Positions 9,493 through 22,269 of a DNA stretch of 64,000 bases are shown in pieces; position 1 is the first letter of the stretch; every line of letters begins with the position of its first letter. Source of the DNA: DATMER01 sp963741305 (GTDB lineage Bacteria; Acidobacteriota; Thermoanaerobaculia; Multivoradales; UBA5704); contig CAVUHL010000003.1 in assembly GCA_963741305.1 (NCBI GenBank), forward strand, positions 2,356,001-2,420,000. The letters run 5' to 3'. The position numbers were made by a program, and so were the translations under genes. The notes under the pieces are model-generated. The model ran no database searches. It saw only the letters and a list, made by a program, of their open reading frames with translations, and was not told the DNA's origin.

Positions 9493-10626
9493 ATGGAGCT
9501 GATCCCGCTCTCTGCCCGATCTGTGACTGCAGCCATGATCCTGGCCCTGCTCGCGGGATGCGCTTCGCCGGCTCCCCCTGCGGCGCGCTCCCTTCCTCCG
9601 GCCGCGGCCCCAGCCCCGGCCCCGGCTCAGGAGGCAAGGACCGCGGAGCCCACGGTCTCCCTGGTCTGCAATCCGGAGGTCCGTAAGATCCCCTTCCCAG
9701 CGATGGGCATCCCTCTCTACACCAGCCTCCTCGACATGGCGCTCACGCCGGACCGCGTCTGGCTGCTCGTGGACCAGCACCACATCGTCGAAGTCGGAAG
9801 GAATCCGGACAAGCCGACCTTCCGCACGATCGTGGGCAAGGAGGACGCCACCTGGGATGCCCTGGATGTCGACCCGGTCGACGGCTCCCTATGGATCGTC
9901 TCCTTTCTGCGGCTCGAGCTGATCCACCTGATTCCGGACGGCAAGAGCACGATCGTGCGCATCCCCCGCCTGGAAGGGGAAGGCGGCTTCCGGGAGGTCA
10001 TGGTGGACGAGGAGGCGGTCTACGTCGTCCCCACCTGTGCGGAGCACGCTCTCTGGAAGGTCGCCCGCGACGGCAAGCTCCTCGGGCAGGCCTTCCAGCG
10101 CGAAGGGGAAAAAGTGCCGCTGACGCTCCGCGAGGAGTTCACCCCCGAGGAGGGGCAGGGCTCAGTGGTCGGCTGCGTCCCAGTCGCGCTGGCCCGGGAC
10201 CTCTCAGGCCGGATCACGGTCTTCGACGGCCCCTCCCGGGCGTTCTACCAGCAGGAAGCCGGCGAGTGGAAACCGCTCCTCGAGATCCCCGACCCGGAGC
10301 TGCCTTCCGGAGGGGTCCGGGTCGACAAGCCGGGCACCGAGGAGGCGATCTGGTCCCCCTTCTCCGGCGCCTCCGGCGACGCGCCCGCGTTCTTCTTCCT
10401 CGGGGAGGAGCCCGTCTTTCAGCCCGAGTTTGACCATGAAAAATCGAAGCCGGGCCGGATCGTGTTCAAGTACCTGCGTCCCGCATCTGAAGGGATGACC
10501 ACGGCCTTCGAGCGTTGCCCGAGCATCTCCTGGAGCGGAAAAGCCCAGATCGTGACCGACCAGCACGGCTTCGTCAGCGCGATCGACAACCAGTTGATCC
10601 TGGGGACGCTCAGCGGTACGAACTAG
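9493..10626 (+). CDS. Lipoprotein of unknown function, propeller-like
   Basis: A 377-residue putative lipoprotein. The N-terminus has a hydrophobic segment ending in the lipobox LLAGC, then a Pro/Ala-rich tether of about 30 residues that would reach away from the membrane. The body contains short repeats such as MALTPDRVWLLVDQHHIVEV and LDVDPVDGSLWIVSFLRLEL, a pattern seen in NHL/6-bladed propeller proteins. I do not recognise a named family. AAGGAG lies 7 nt before the ATG. It stands alone between a TPR gene and a repeat array, with no sign of an operon partner. Confidence 0.65.
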   Translation: MELIPLSARSVTAAMILALLAGCASPAPPAARSLPPAAAPAPAPAQEARTAEPTVSLVCNPEVRKIPFPAMGIPLYTSLLDMALTPDRVWLLVDQHHIVEVGRNPDKPTFRTIVGKEDATWDALDVDPVDGSLWIVSFLRLELIHLIPDGKSTIVRIPRLEGEGGFREVMVDEEAVYVVPTCAEHALWKVARDGKLLGQAFQREGEKVPLTLREEFTPEEGQGSVVGCVPVALARDLSGRITVFDGPSRAFYQQEAGEWKPLLEIPDPELPSGGVRVDKPGTEEAIWSPFSGASGDAPAFFFLGEEPVFQPEFDHEKSKPGRIVFKYLRPASEGMTTAFERCPSISWSGKAQIVTDQHGFVSAIDNQLILGTLSGTN

Positions 10627-10688
10627 ACCGGCCCCGACCCTGGTCACCTGCCGCTCGGCGTTCACCGTCCGGCGCTCGGCCTCGAGAC

Positions 10689-11065
10689 GGTTTCGCTTAC
10701 CCTCCAGCACGTCCTGCTCGACTTCCGGCGCGTCCGTTCGAGCTCCAGCGCCTTTCGCCCGACCTCCAGAGCATCCCCCTCGGCCTCCGGCGCGTCCCGC
10801 TCGAGCTTCAGCGCGTGCCGCCCGAGCTCCAGCCGCTGCTCACGTCCCCCGAGCGAAGCCGCCCGGGGTCCGGCGGCATCCGCTCACCCTTCGATGGCGC
10901 CTGCTCGACCCTGCGCGGCAGCCGCCCGCCCCCTTGCGGCATCCGCCCGGCTCCGGTCGCGCGCGCTGGAGCTCGAGCGGATACCGCTGGAGCTTCGCCA
11001 GCTCGCGCTGGAGCTTGCGTGGGTGCGTCTGGACCTCGCGCCGCTGCGCTGGCCTCCGCAGTCCG
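10689..11065. repeat. 21-bp-period array A, GC-rich core with strand switch
   Basis: Eighteen consecutive units, starting at 10689, 10710, 10731, 10751 and then every 21 bp exactly to 11045. Only one unit (10731) is 20 bp. Early units fit CRTCC-GCTCGA-CCTCC-GCG, with the best matches at 10793 and 10814 containing GAGCTYCAGC. Middle units (10877-10959) follow CATCCGC-N9-GG. From 10961 the core appears reverse-complemented as GCTGGAGCT, still in the same 21-bp register. Identity between units is low to moderate while the pitch is exact. The array fills the gap between the lipoprotein gene and the MNT gene and runs into the HEPN remnant. No convincing gene lies in 10627-11022. Confidence 0.75.
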
Positions 11066-11113
11066 AAGGGCCTGAACCGCACGCTGCCAGTAGTCGGAGA
11101 CCTCAGGCGTCAC
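11023..11113 (-). pseudogene. HEPN-domain gene remnant
   Basis: A GTG start (11113) overlaps the stop of the MNT gene as GTGA, the usual coupling of MNT/HEPN pairs. The first 30 or so codons give VTPEVSDYWQRAVQALRTAE, a good match to the beginning of HEPN toxin partners. After this the frame dissolves into Ala/Pro/Gly-rich sequence specified by the 21-bp array, and the conserved middle (the AYYAAF region) and the RNase motif are absent. The gene was evidently truncated by, or replaced by, the array. Confidence 0.6.
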
Positions 11114-11424
11114 AGGAACACGCCATCCCGCCGGGCGCTGCGATGGAGGCCGAACTCTCCGGCTTCGAAGACCTGCGCCGAGACCGGCGTGGCGTGGATC
11201 GGGGCATCGACCTCGAGTTGGACGGGATAGAGCGCCTCGACGATCGTCTCCAGATCCCGGCCCAATCGGACAGGACCGTCCAGCAGGACCATGAGGTCCA
11301 GATCGCTTCCCTCGCGGGCCTCGTTCCGCGCCTCGGAGCCATACAGGAGGACTCCCTGCAGGCGCTCCCGGAAGGCATCCTCCAGCCGGGTTCTGATCTG
11401 TTTCCGGATCTCGTGGCTCAGCAA
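11110..11424 (-). CDS. MNT-type nucleotidyltransferase antitoxin
   Basis: A roughly 104-residue minimal nucleotidyltransferase. The diagnostic motif is GVLLYGSEARNEAREGSDLD, with GS and the two metal-binding Asp residues of SDLDL. Family members AMPylate or otherwise neutralise HEPN RNase toxins encoded next door. The TTG at 11424 is preferred because GGAGGAG lies 5-10 nt upstream; an in-frame GTG at 11448 would add eight residues but has no leader and sits directly against the likely -10 TATGCT (minus strand, about 11449-11454). Its HEPN partner is only a stump, so this is probably an orphan. Confidence 0.75.
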   Translation of the reverse strand: MLSHEIRKQIRTRLEDAFRERLQGVLLYGSEARNEAREGSDLDLMVLLDGPVRLGRDLETIVEALYPVQLEVDAPIHATPVSAQVFEAGEFGLHRSARRDGVFL

Positions 11425-11629
11425 GGCACTCCTCCGCTTCCAGGGCACAGCATATCAGCCGGTTCCCAGCTGAGAGATGCCGGCGGTCCCAGGCCCCCAC
11501 CCCTCCCAGTGTCCGTGTCCGTCCGTGCTCTTCCCCTTTCCGGGAATGCCCACCCCTCCCGGAGCGTTGTCTCCCGTGTAGGCTCCTCCTACCCGGCCTG
11601 GTCCGGGCAAGGTATTCATCCGCAGCGAC

Positions 11630-11658
11630 TTGCAGCAATCAGCCGGTTGGCCTATAAT
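11630..11658 (+). promoter_or_regulatory. Sigma70 promoter of the rimP-nusA-infB operon
   Basis: TTGCAG (11630-11635), a 17-bp spacer and a perfect TATAAT (11653-11658) form the strongest housekeeping promoter seen in the window. Transcription would start near 11665, leaving a leader of about 110 nt before rimP. Confidence 0.8.
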
Positions 11659-11700
11659 TCAACGGCCAGCTTGCCCTGACCGGAAACGGTCGGTAAAGGA

Positions 11701-11723
11701 GTGGGCCCGTGCCCACTTTTTTT
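11701..11723 (+). terminator. Attenuator-like hairpin in the rimP leader
   Basis: GTGGGC (11701-11706) pairs with GCCCAC (11711-11716) and is followed by seven T. It lies between the promoter and the rimP start, so it must be read through, conditionally or in part, for operon expression. Placement and form resemble known rimP leader structures, where termination is thought to be controlled, possibly by NusA itself. The rest of 11449-11629 shows nothing I recognise. Confidence 0.65.
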
Positions 11724-11777
11724 GTTGGGACCGGATGAACTGAGATTGCTGAGACTGAAGGGACGACGACGAGAACG

Positions 11778-12257
11778 ATGACGCAGACAACCAGCCGGAT
11801 CGCAGAGCTTCAACCTGAGCTCGAGGCGATCGCCGCAGCCAACGGCTGCGAGCTGGTGCACGTCGAGCTCAAGGGCGGAGTCCTTCGCCTAATCCTCGAC
11901 AAGCCGGAGGGCGTCACCCTCGCCGACTGCGAGGTGGTCGCCAAGCATTCGTCGGCCTATCTCGACGTGGCCGACTTCGGCAAGAGCCGGTACACCTTGG
12001 AAGTCTCCTCTCCCGGCCTCGACCGGGAGCTGTACAAGCCGGCGGACGTCGAGCGGTTCATCGGCAAGCTCGCCCGCGTGGCGATCATCGATCCGGAGAA
12101 TGGCAAGAAGAGGACCGTGATCGGGCGCCTGCACGAGTTGCAGCCGTCCGAATCGGCAGGGGATTCAAAAGTGGTCGTGACAGACGACAAGACTGGCGAG
12201 CGGACCGAGGTCCTCTGGAAGGACATCCGGAACGCCCGCCTCGAGATCGAGCTCTAG
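11778..12257 (+). CDS. rimP: Ribosome maturation factor RimP
   Basis: A 159-residue protein needed for 30S subunit maturation. Visible family segments are CELVHVELKGG, LILDKPEGVTLADCEVV, YTLEVSSPGLDRELYKP and FIGKLARVAI. It is the first gene of the nusA-infB operon, 18 bp before nusA, exactly the usual order. The ATG at 11778 gives the expected N-terminus; the ribosome binding site is weak (AAGGGA, 18 nt upstream). Confidence 0.92.
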   Translation: MTQTTSRIAELQPELEAIAAANGCELVHVELKGGVLRLILDKPEGVTLADCEVVAKHSSAYLDVADFGKSRYTLEVSSPGLDRELYKPADVERFIGKLARVAIIDPENGKKRTVIGRLHELQPSESAGDSKVVVTDDKTGERTEVLWKDIRNARLEIEL

Positions 12258-12275
12258 GGAAACAGGGAAGAAGCC

Positions 12276-13805
12276 ATGGCTCAAGCACAGACGGCGGACA
12301 TCAATTTCAACGAGATCCTGCGCCAGGTCGCGCGGGAGAAGGACATCGACATGGAGCGCTGGATCGCGGCGCTCGAAGATGCGATGGCCTCCGCGGCCAA
12401 GAAGCAGCACAGGATCAAGGAGCCCGTGCGCGCCCATCTCGACCGCGAGACGGGCAAGTTCGACGCCTTCATCGTCAAGAAAGTCGTCGAGGAGGTCGAG
12501 GACCCCCTGGCCGAGTGGACGGTCGAGGAAGCCATCGATCACAAGGCTGACGCCAAGGTCGGCGACGAGATCCACTTCCCCATCTCCACCGAGGGGCTCG
12601 GGCGCATCGCCGCGCAGTCGGCGAAGCAGGTGCTCTACCAGCGCGTCCGCGAAGCCGAGCGCGAGAACGTCTACAACGAGTTCATCGACCGCGTGGGCGA
12701 GGTGCTCAACGGCACGGTCAAGCGCTTCGAGCGCGGCGACATCATCATCGACCTCGGCCGCACCGAGGCCGTCGTGCCGCGGCAGGAGCAGGCCCGCCAC
12801 GAGCGCTACAGCCAGGGCGAGCGCATCCGCGCCGTGATCGTGGACGTGCACAAGCAGCCCAAGGGGCCGCAGATCGTGCTCTCGCGTACCGATCCGCGCC
12901 TGCTGGTCAAGCTTTTCGAGACCGAGGTGCCCGAGATCTACGACGGCACGGTGGTCATCAAGAACGCGGTCCGGGCGCCCGGCGAGCGCGCCAAGGTGGC
13001 GGTCTACAGCCGCGAGCGCGATGTCGACCCGGTCGGCGCCTGCGTCGGCATGAAGGGCTCCCGCGTGCAGTCCATCATCCGCGAGCTGCGCGGCGAGAAG
13101 ATCGACATCATCGAGCACAGCGACGACCTCGTGACCTTCGCCCAGAGCGCGCTCGCGCCGGCCAAGATCACCCGTGTCTCCGTGACGCACCATGGCGACG
13201 TCCCGCACCTCGACGTGATCGTGGAGGACGAGCAGCTCTCGCTCGCCATCGGCAAGCGCGGCCAGAACGTGCGCCTGGCCTCCGAGCTGATCGGCTGCCG
13301 CATCGACATCAAGAGCGAGAGCGACGTCAAGGACGAGGTGGCCGACGCGCTGGCCCGCATGCTTCAGAGCGCCGTCGACGGCCCGGGCGCAGCTTCCGCG
13401 GGGATCGGCGGCGTGGCCGCGGCTCCCGGCATCAGCCCCGAGCTCGCGCTCCTTCTGGACGAGGCCGGCCTCGGCGACGCCGATACGATCGTTCAGTACG
13501 ACCGCGATTCCCTGCTGGAAGTCGAGGGCATCGACGAGGAGCTCGCCGACAGCCTGTACGCGTGGGCCGAGGCCCAGGTGCGGGCGAGCGAGGAGCGGGC
13601 GGATGCCGACATCGGCGCCACGTTCCGTGCTCCCGCGCCCAAGTCCGGCGGCATGGGCGACGACGACTTCATGGCGGCCCTCAGCCGGGCTTTCCAGGAG
13701 AGCGAGCAGCAGCGCGGCGCCTCCTCCAAGGGCCCTGCCGAAGAGGATGAGGCCGGCGTAACGGCCAGCGAGGGCACCGAGGGCAAGGAGCCGCGCGAAG
13801 AGTAA
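12276..13805 (+). CDS. nusA: Transcription termination/antitermination factor NusA
   Basis: A 509-residue NusA. The N-terminal RNA-polymerase-binding domain spans about residues 1-130 and the S1 domain starts near GEVLNGTVKRFERGDIIIDL. Two KH domains follow, with VGACVGMKGSRVQ and LSLAIGKRGQNVRLA as their GXXG loops. The C-terminus contains one helix-hairpin-helix-like acidic repeat region (ELALLLDEAGLGDADTIV) and an acidic tail. It controls pausing, termination and antitermination, and probably its own operon leader. A YlxR/DUF448 gene, common between nusA and infB, is absent here. Confidence 0.95.
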   Translation: MAQAQTADINFNEILRQVAREKDIDMERWIAALEDAMASAAKKQHRIKEPVRAHLDRETGKFDAFIVKKVVEEVEDPLAEWTVEEAIDHKADAKVGDEIHFPISTEGLGRIAAQSAKQVLYQRVREAERENVYNEFIDRVGEVLNGTVKRFERGDIIIDLGRTEAVVPRQEQARHERYSQGERIRAVIVDVHKQPKGPQIVLSRTDPRLLVKLFETEVPEIYDGTVVIKNAVRAPGERAKVAVYSRERDVDPVGACVGMKGSRVQSIIRELRGEKIDIIEHSDDLVTFAQSALAPAKITRVSVTHHGDVPHLDVIVEDEQLSLAIGKRGQNVRLASELIGCRIDIKSESDVKDEVADALARMLQSAVDGPGAASAGIGGVAAAPGISPELALLLDEAGLGDADTIVQYDRDSLLEVEGIDEELADSLYAWAEAQVRASEERADADIGATFRAPAPKSGGMGDDDFMAALSRAFQESEQQRGASSKGPAEEDEAGVTASEGTEGKEPREE

Positions 13806-13862
13806 GCCGGAGAGTTTTGCAGGTGATTCGCGGGTAGGACATAAAGGAGCTCTAGAAGATAT

Positions 13863-16748
<2,886 letters not shown>

Positions 16749-16827
16749 GGGTCCTCGGACTCCCGCATCACCGACAATTGGGAGAGGAAGGGGCGCGGCC
16801 AGCGCCCCATCCGTTGGAAGGCCGTTC

Positions 16828-17136
16828 ATGCCGATGACCATTGGGGTCTCCAGCTTCGAGCTGCACCTCCCTTCCGCCCGCAGCCTGAAGGACAAGCGGC
16901 GGGTCGTAAAGTCGCTGATCGACCGCATCCATCAGCGTTTCCGGGTGTCGATCGCGGAGACCGGGTTTCATGACCTGCACCAGCGGTCGGAGATCTCGAT
17001 GGCGGTGATCACCAACGGCGAGAGCGAGATGGAGAACCTGATGGAAGAGGTGCGGAACCTGGTGGAGGGCGTCCCGGAGCTGTACCTGACGCGCTGGGAC
17101 CCCCAGATCCTTGAGGGGTTGGAGGGGATGCAATGA
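16828..17136 (+). CDS. DUF503 family protein (YlxP-like)
   Basis: A 102-residue DUF503 protein with the typical SFELHLPSARSLKDKRRVVK start and the RFRVSIAETGFHDLHQRSEI segment. The family regularly sits between infB and rbfA, as here, and is thought to help 30S maturation, though its exact role is open. The ATG at 16828 is preferred; a second in-frame ATG lies two codons on. Its end overlaps rbfA by 4 bp (ATGA). Confidence 0.88.
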   Translation: MPMTIGVSSFELHLPSARSLKDKRRVVKSLIDRIHQRFRVSIAETGFHDLHQRSEISMAVITNGESEMENLMEEVRNLVEGVPELYLTRWDPQILEGLEGMQ

Positions 17137-17486
17137 CGCGGCGGACCGAGCGCGTCTCGGACCTGCTGCGGGCGGAGCTCGCCGACCTCATCCTGCGGGA
17201 GATCAAGGATCCCCGCATCAGGCTCGTCAACCTGACGGGGGTCGAGGTGACGTCAGACTTGCGGCGCGCCATCGTGCGCGTCTCGGCGCTCGGTGACGAC
17301 ACCCAGCGTGAGGAGGCGGTCGAGGCTCTGCGCCACGCACGGGGGTTCCTGCGCACGGAGCTGTCACGCCGGCTCCGCACGCGGGTGACGCCCGAGCTCA
17401 TTTTCGAGCTCGACCGCGGAGCCGAGCACAGCCAGAAGATTTCTGACCTCTTGGAGAGTCTAAATGGGCGGGATGAAAGCTCCTGA
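17133..17486 (+). CDS. rbfA: 30S ribosome-binding factor RbfA
   Basis: A 117-residue KH-fold protein acting late in 16S rRNA maturation. Conserved segments are RVSDLLRAELADLILREIKDP, VEVTSDLRRAIVRVS, and the end RVTPELIFELDRGAEHSQKI. It is coupled to DUF503 by an ATGA overlap and overlaps the next gene (nrnA) by 23 bp, so the unit is tightly cotranslated. Confidence 0.94.
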   Translation: MTRRTERVSDLLRAELADLILREIKDPRIRLVNLTGVEVTSDLRRAIVRVSALGDDTQREEAVEALRHARGFLRTELSRRLRTRVTPELIFELDRGAEHSQKISDLLESLNGRDESS

Positions 17487-18477
17487 AGATCTGCTGAAGA
17501 AGATCCGGCTCGGCAACCGGTTCCTCCTCACCAGCCATATCAATCCGGACGGCGACGCCATCGGCTCCGAGCTGGGCCTGGCGCGCCTGCTGCGCAGCAT
17601 GGGCAAGGGCGCCGTGGTCTGGAACCGCGATCCGATCCCGACCATCTACCGTCCGCTCCCCGGCAGCGACCGGGTGCACACGGGCGAGGAGCCGCCGGCC
17701 GGGTTCCCCGACCGCTTCGACGCCATCATCGTGCTGGAATGCCCGAGCCCCGACCGCACCGGTCTGGAGCAGCACCTCTCCGCCCGGCCGATCATCAACA
17801 TCGACCATCACCTGGGCAACCAGCTCTACGGCTCGGTGAACTGGGTCGACTCCGCAGCTCCAGCTGTCGGCGAGATGGTCTACCGGCTGGCGCAGGGGCT
17901 CAAGCTCACCCTCGATCCCGAGACGGCGAGCTGCCTCTACCTGACCCTGGTCACGGACACGGGCGGTTTCCGCTTCTCCAACGCGACCCCGGCCGCTTTC
18001 GAGGCCGCTGCCGCCCTTGTGCGCGACGGCGCCCATCCCGAGCAGGTCTCGCAGTGGCTCTACGAGAGCCAGCCGCTGGCGGTCGTCCGCCTGATCGGCG
18101 AGATGCTCCAGACCCTCAAGCTCCACGAAGACGGCCGGGTCGCGACCGCCCTTCTGACCCCCGCGATGTTCGACCGCGTCGGCGCCCAGCCCGGCGACTC
18201 CGAGGGGCTGATCGACTTCCCGCGCTCGATCGCGGGCGTCGAGGCCGTGGCCCTGATCCGCCAGCGCGAGGACGGTACGCACAAGGTCTCGCTGCGCAGC
18301 CGCGGCGAGGTCGACGTCGAGAAGATCGCCCGCCACCATGGCGGCGGCGGTCATCGCAACGCTGCCGGTTTCGTGCTCGAAGGGGACGGCGAAGCGGCAC
18401 GGCAGAAGGTCGCCGAGGCCCTGGCAGCCGCCCTCAACCCAGCTGCAGTAGCCGAAGAGGTTCGCGAGGGGGCCTAG
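17464..18477 (+). CDS. nrnA: DHH/DHHA1 phosphoesterase, NrnA-like oligoribonuclease
   Basis: A 337-residue DHH-superfamily enzyme that degrades short oligoribonucleotides and, in some members, pAp. The DHH domain has SHINPDGDAIGSELGL, the DHH triad in IINIDHHLGN and DTGGFRFSN; the DHHA1 domain ends with HHGGGGHRNAAGF. Placement between rbfA and truB is the conserved context for this family. The start overlaps the end of rbfA. Confidence 0.92.
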   Translation: MGGMKAPEDLLKKIRLGNRFLLTSHINPDGDAIGSELGLARLLRSMGKGAVVWNRDPIPTIYRPLPGSDRVHTGEEPPAGFPDRFDAIIVLECPSPDRTGLEQHLSARPIINIDHHLGNQLYGSVNWVDSAAPAVGEMVYRLAQGLKLTLDPETASCLYLTLVTDTGGFRFSNATPAAFEAAAALVRDGAHPEQVSQWLYESQPLAVVRLIGEMLQTLKLHEDGRVATALLTPAMFDRVGAQPGDSEGLIDFPRSIAGVEAVALIRQREDGTHKVSLRSRGEVDVEKIARHHGGGGHRNAAGFVLEGDGEAARQKVAEALAAALNPAAVAEEVREGA

Positions 18478-18481
18478 TCTG

Positions 18482-19417
18482 GTGGAGATGAGAGACGGAC
18501 TGTTGCTGGTCGACAAGGAGCCTGGCCTGACCTCGCACGACGTGGTGCAGAAGGTGCGGCGGCTCCTCAAGCAGAAGAAGATCGGTCACTGCGGCACGCT
18601 GGACCCGGACGCCACGGGCCTGCTGCTGCTGACGCTCGGGAGCGCCACGCGGCTCACCCGTTTCCTGATCCGTGCGCCCAAGGTCTACGAAGGGACCATA
18701 CAGCTCGGCTCCTCCACCGACACCTACGACGCGTCGGGCCAGGTGGTGAGCCAGGCCTCTCCTGACGCAGTCGCCGCTCTGACCCACGAAGCCGTGGCAG
18801 AGGGGATGAAGCGCTTCGAGGGGGTCATCGAGCAGAAGGCCCCTGCCTACTCCGCCAAGAAGGTCCAGGGCGTCAAGTACTACGAGCTGGCGCGCAAGGG
18901 TGAAGAGGTCCCGGACGAGAGCAAGGAGATCACCGTCTACGAGTTCTCCCCCATCGGCGAGCTCGGGGAGGGTATCGGCGATGGCCGCTTCCGCTTCCGC
19001 CTGGGCTGCTCTTCCGGCACCTACGCCCGCGGCCTGGCGCACGACCTGGGCGCGGCCCTCGGGGTCGGCGGGCATCTGGCGGAGCTGCGGCGCACCCGCA
19101 TTGGCGGGTTCCAGGTCGAAGACGCGGCGACGTTCCGTGGACTGGAAGAGCTGGTCCAGTCGGGCGAGCCTGCCGGAGCGACGTGGATCCCGTTCGACCA
19201 GATCCCCCTCCCCTTCGGCGAAGTCATGGCCGACCCGCAGCAGGAGACCCGCATCAGCCATGGCCAGACCGTGCTGGTGCGCGAGCTCGCGGGCGAGGAG
19301 GGGGACTGGGTCAAGCTGATGAACCGGAGGCGGGAGTTCATCGCCGTCGGCACCGTCGTGGAGAGGATTGGCAGCGCGGGCGTGGGCATCGTCCAGCCCA
19401 AAGTGGTATTCCGATAA
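18482..19417 (+). CDS. truB: tRNA pseudouridine-55 synthase TruB
   Basis: A 311-residue TruB that makes pseudouridine 55 in the T-loop of tRNAs. The catalytic aspartate is in HCGTLDPDATGLL (about residue 42), with PPA/YSAKKVQGVKYYELARKG and the SSGTYARGLAHDLG segment. The C-terminal PUA-like part is present but short. Start is GTG 18482 or ATG 18488, two codons apart. Confidence 0.94.
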   Translation: MEMRDGLLLVDKEPGLTSHDVVQKVRRLLKQKKIGHCGTLDPDATGLLLLTLGSATRLTRFLIRAPKVYEGTIQLGSSTDTYDASGQVVSQASPDAVAALTHEAVAEGMKRFEGVIEQKAPAYSAKKVQGVKYYELARKGEEVPDESKEITVYEFSPIGELGEGIGDGRFRFRLGCSSGTYARGLAHDLGAALGVGGHLAELRRTRIGGFQVEDAATFRGLEELVQSGEPAGATWIPFDQIPLPFGEVMADPQQETRISHGQTVLVRELAGEEGDWVKLMNRRREFIAVGTVVERIGSAGVGIVQPKVVFR

Positions 19418-19441
19418 TAGGCCGATAGAGGACAGATACCT

Positions 19442-19464
19442 GGCTCGTGCTACAATGCCGAGCC
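19442..19464 (+). promoter_or_regulatory. Possible rpsO promoter inside a palindrome
   Basis: TACAAT at 19451-19456 is a reasonable -10 with no good -35. It lies in the loop of a palindrome, GGCTCG...CGAGCC (19442-19464), upstream of the rpsO ribosome binding site AAGGAGG (19477-19483). It could be an internal promoter, or in RNA a leader hairpin for S15 control; the two readings cannot be separated by sequence. Confidence 0.35.
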
Positions 19465-19491
19465 GAATGGAAATGTAAGGAGGAGTTTGCT

Positions 19492-19761
19492 TTGGCGCAA
19501 ACCGTGGAAATCAAAGAGAAGATCATTCAGGACTACCGGGTGCACGATCAGGACACCGGCTCGCCGGAGGTGCAGGTAGCCCTGCTCACCAGCCGGATCC
19601 TCGAGCTGACGGAGCACTTCAAGACCCACACCAAGGACCACCATGGCCGCCGCGGGCTTCTGAAGCTCGTGGGCCGCCGCCGCCGCCTGCTCGACTATCT
19701 CAAGCGGCAGGACGTCGAGCGCTATCGCGCAACCATCGAGCGCCTCGGACTCCGCAAGTAG
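19492..19761 (+). CDS. rpsO: Ribosomal protein S15
   Basis: Starting at TTG 19492, 8 nt after AAGGAGG, the product is 89 residues, exactly the usual S15 length. Family motifs DTGSPEVQVALLTSRI, HTKDHHGRRGLLKLVGRRRRLLDYL are present. It binds the 16S central domain early in 30S assembly. The upstream in-frame ATG would add 15 unlikely residues including the ribosome binding site. It is followed by pnp, the usual order. Confidence 0.95.
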   Translation: MAQTVEIKEKIIQDYRVHDQDTGSPEVQVALLTSRILELTEHFKTHTKDHHGRRGLLKLVGRRRRLLDYLKRQDVERYRATIERLGLRK

Positions 19762-19785
19762 GCAGCTCCCGCCGCATACCCGGCA

Positions 19786-19818
19786 GGTCCCGACGCAATT
19801 ATCCGTCGCCTCGGGACC
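19786..19818 (+). terminator. Hairpin in the rpsO-pnp intercistronic region
   Basis: GGTCCCGA (19786-19793) pairs with TCGGGACC (19811-19818), and an inner CGACG/CGTCG pair extends the stem. There is no T-run, so it is more likely a processing site or a PNPase autoregulation structure than a terminator, by analogy with the rpsO-pnp hairpin known in enterobacteria. Confidence 0.5.
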
Positions 19819-19929
19819 GCCCACCCCCTTCCGGGCCCCAATACCCCGGGCATTTGAGCCGGCCACGGCTCTGACGCGGCGAAATTGTAGGCAGACGAGA
19901 GAGAAAGAGACGAGAAAGAAAAGAAAACC

Positions 19930-22203
<2,274 letters not shown>

Positions 22204-22224
22204 TCCCCTCTTCCTTCCGTGTCC

Positions 22225-22252
22225 AAGGGCGGTCCTCCGGGGCCGCCCTTTT
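22225..22252 (+). terminator. Intrinsic terminator after pnp
   Basis: AAGGGCGG (22225-22232) pairs with CCGCCCTT (22243-22250), followed by T-rich sequence. It closes the rimP-pnp operon just before the Nif3-like gene. Confidence 0.75.
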
Positions 22253-22269
22253 CATTTAGACTCCCTGCC

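Noticed and set aside
10204..10834. Coiled-coil protein on the minus strand across array A (LELER-type heptads)
   Set aside because: Heptads follow automatically from a 21-bp period; a 20-bp unit shifts the frame in the middle and the rest is antisense to the lipoprotein gene.
11449..11777. tRNA gene ahead of rimP, as in enterobacteria
   Set aside because: No cloverleaf or T-loop consensus could be found; the region holds only a promoter and an attenuator-like hairpin.
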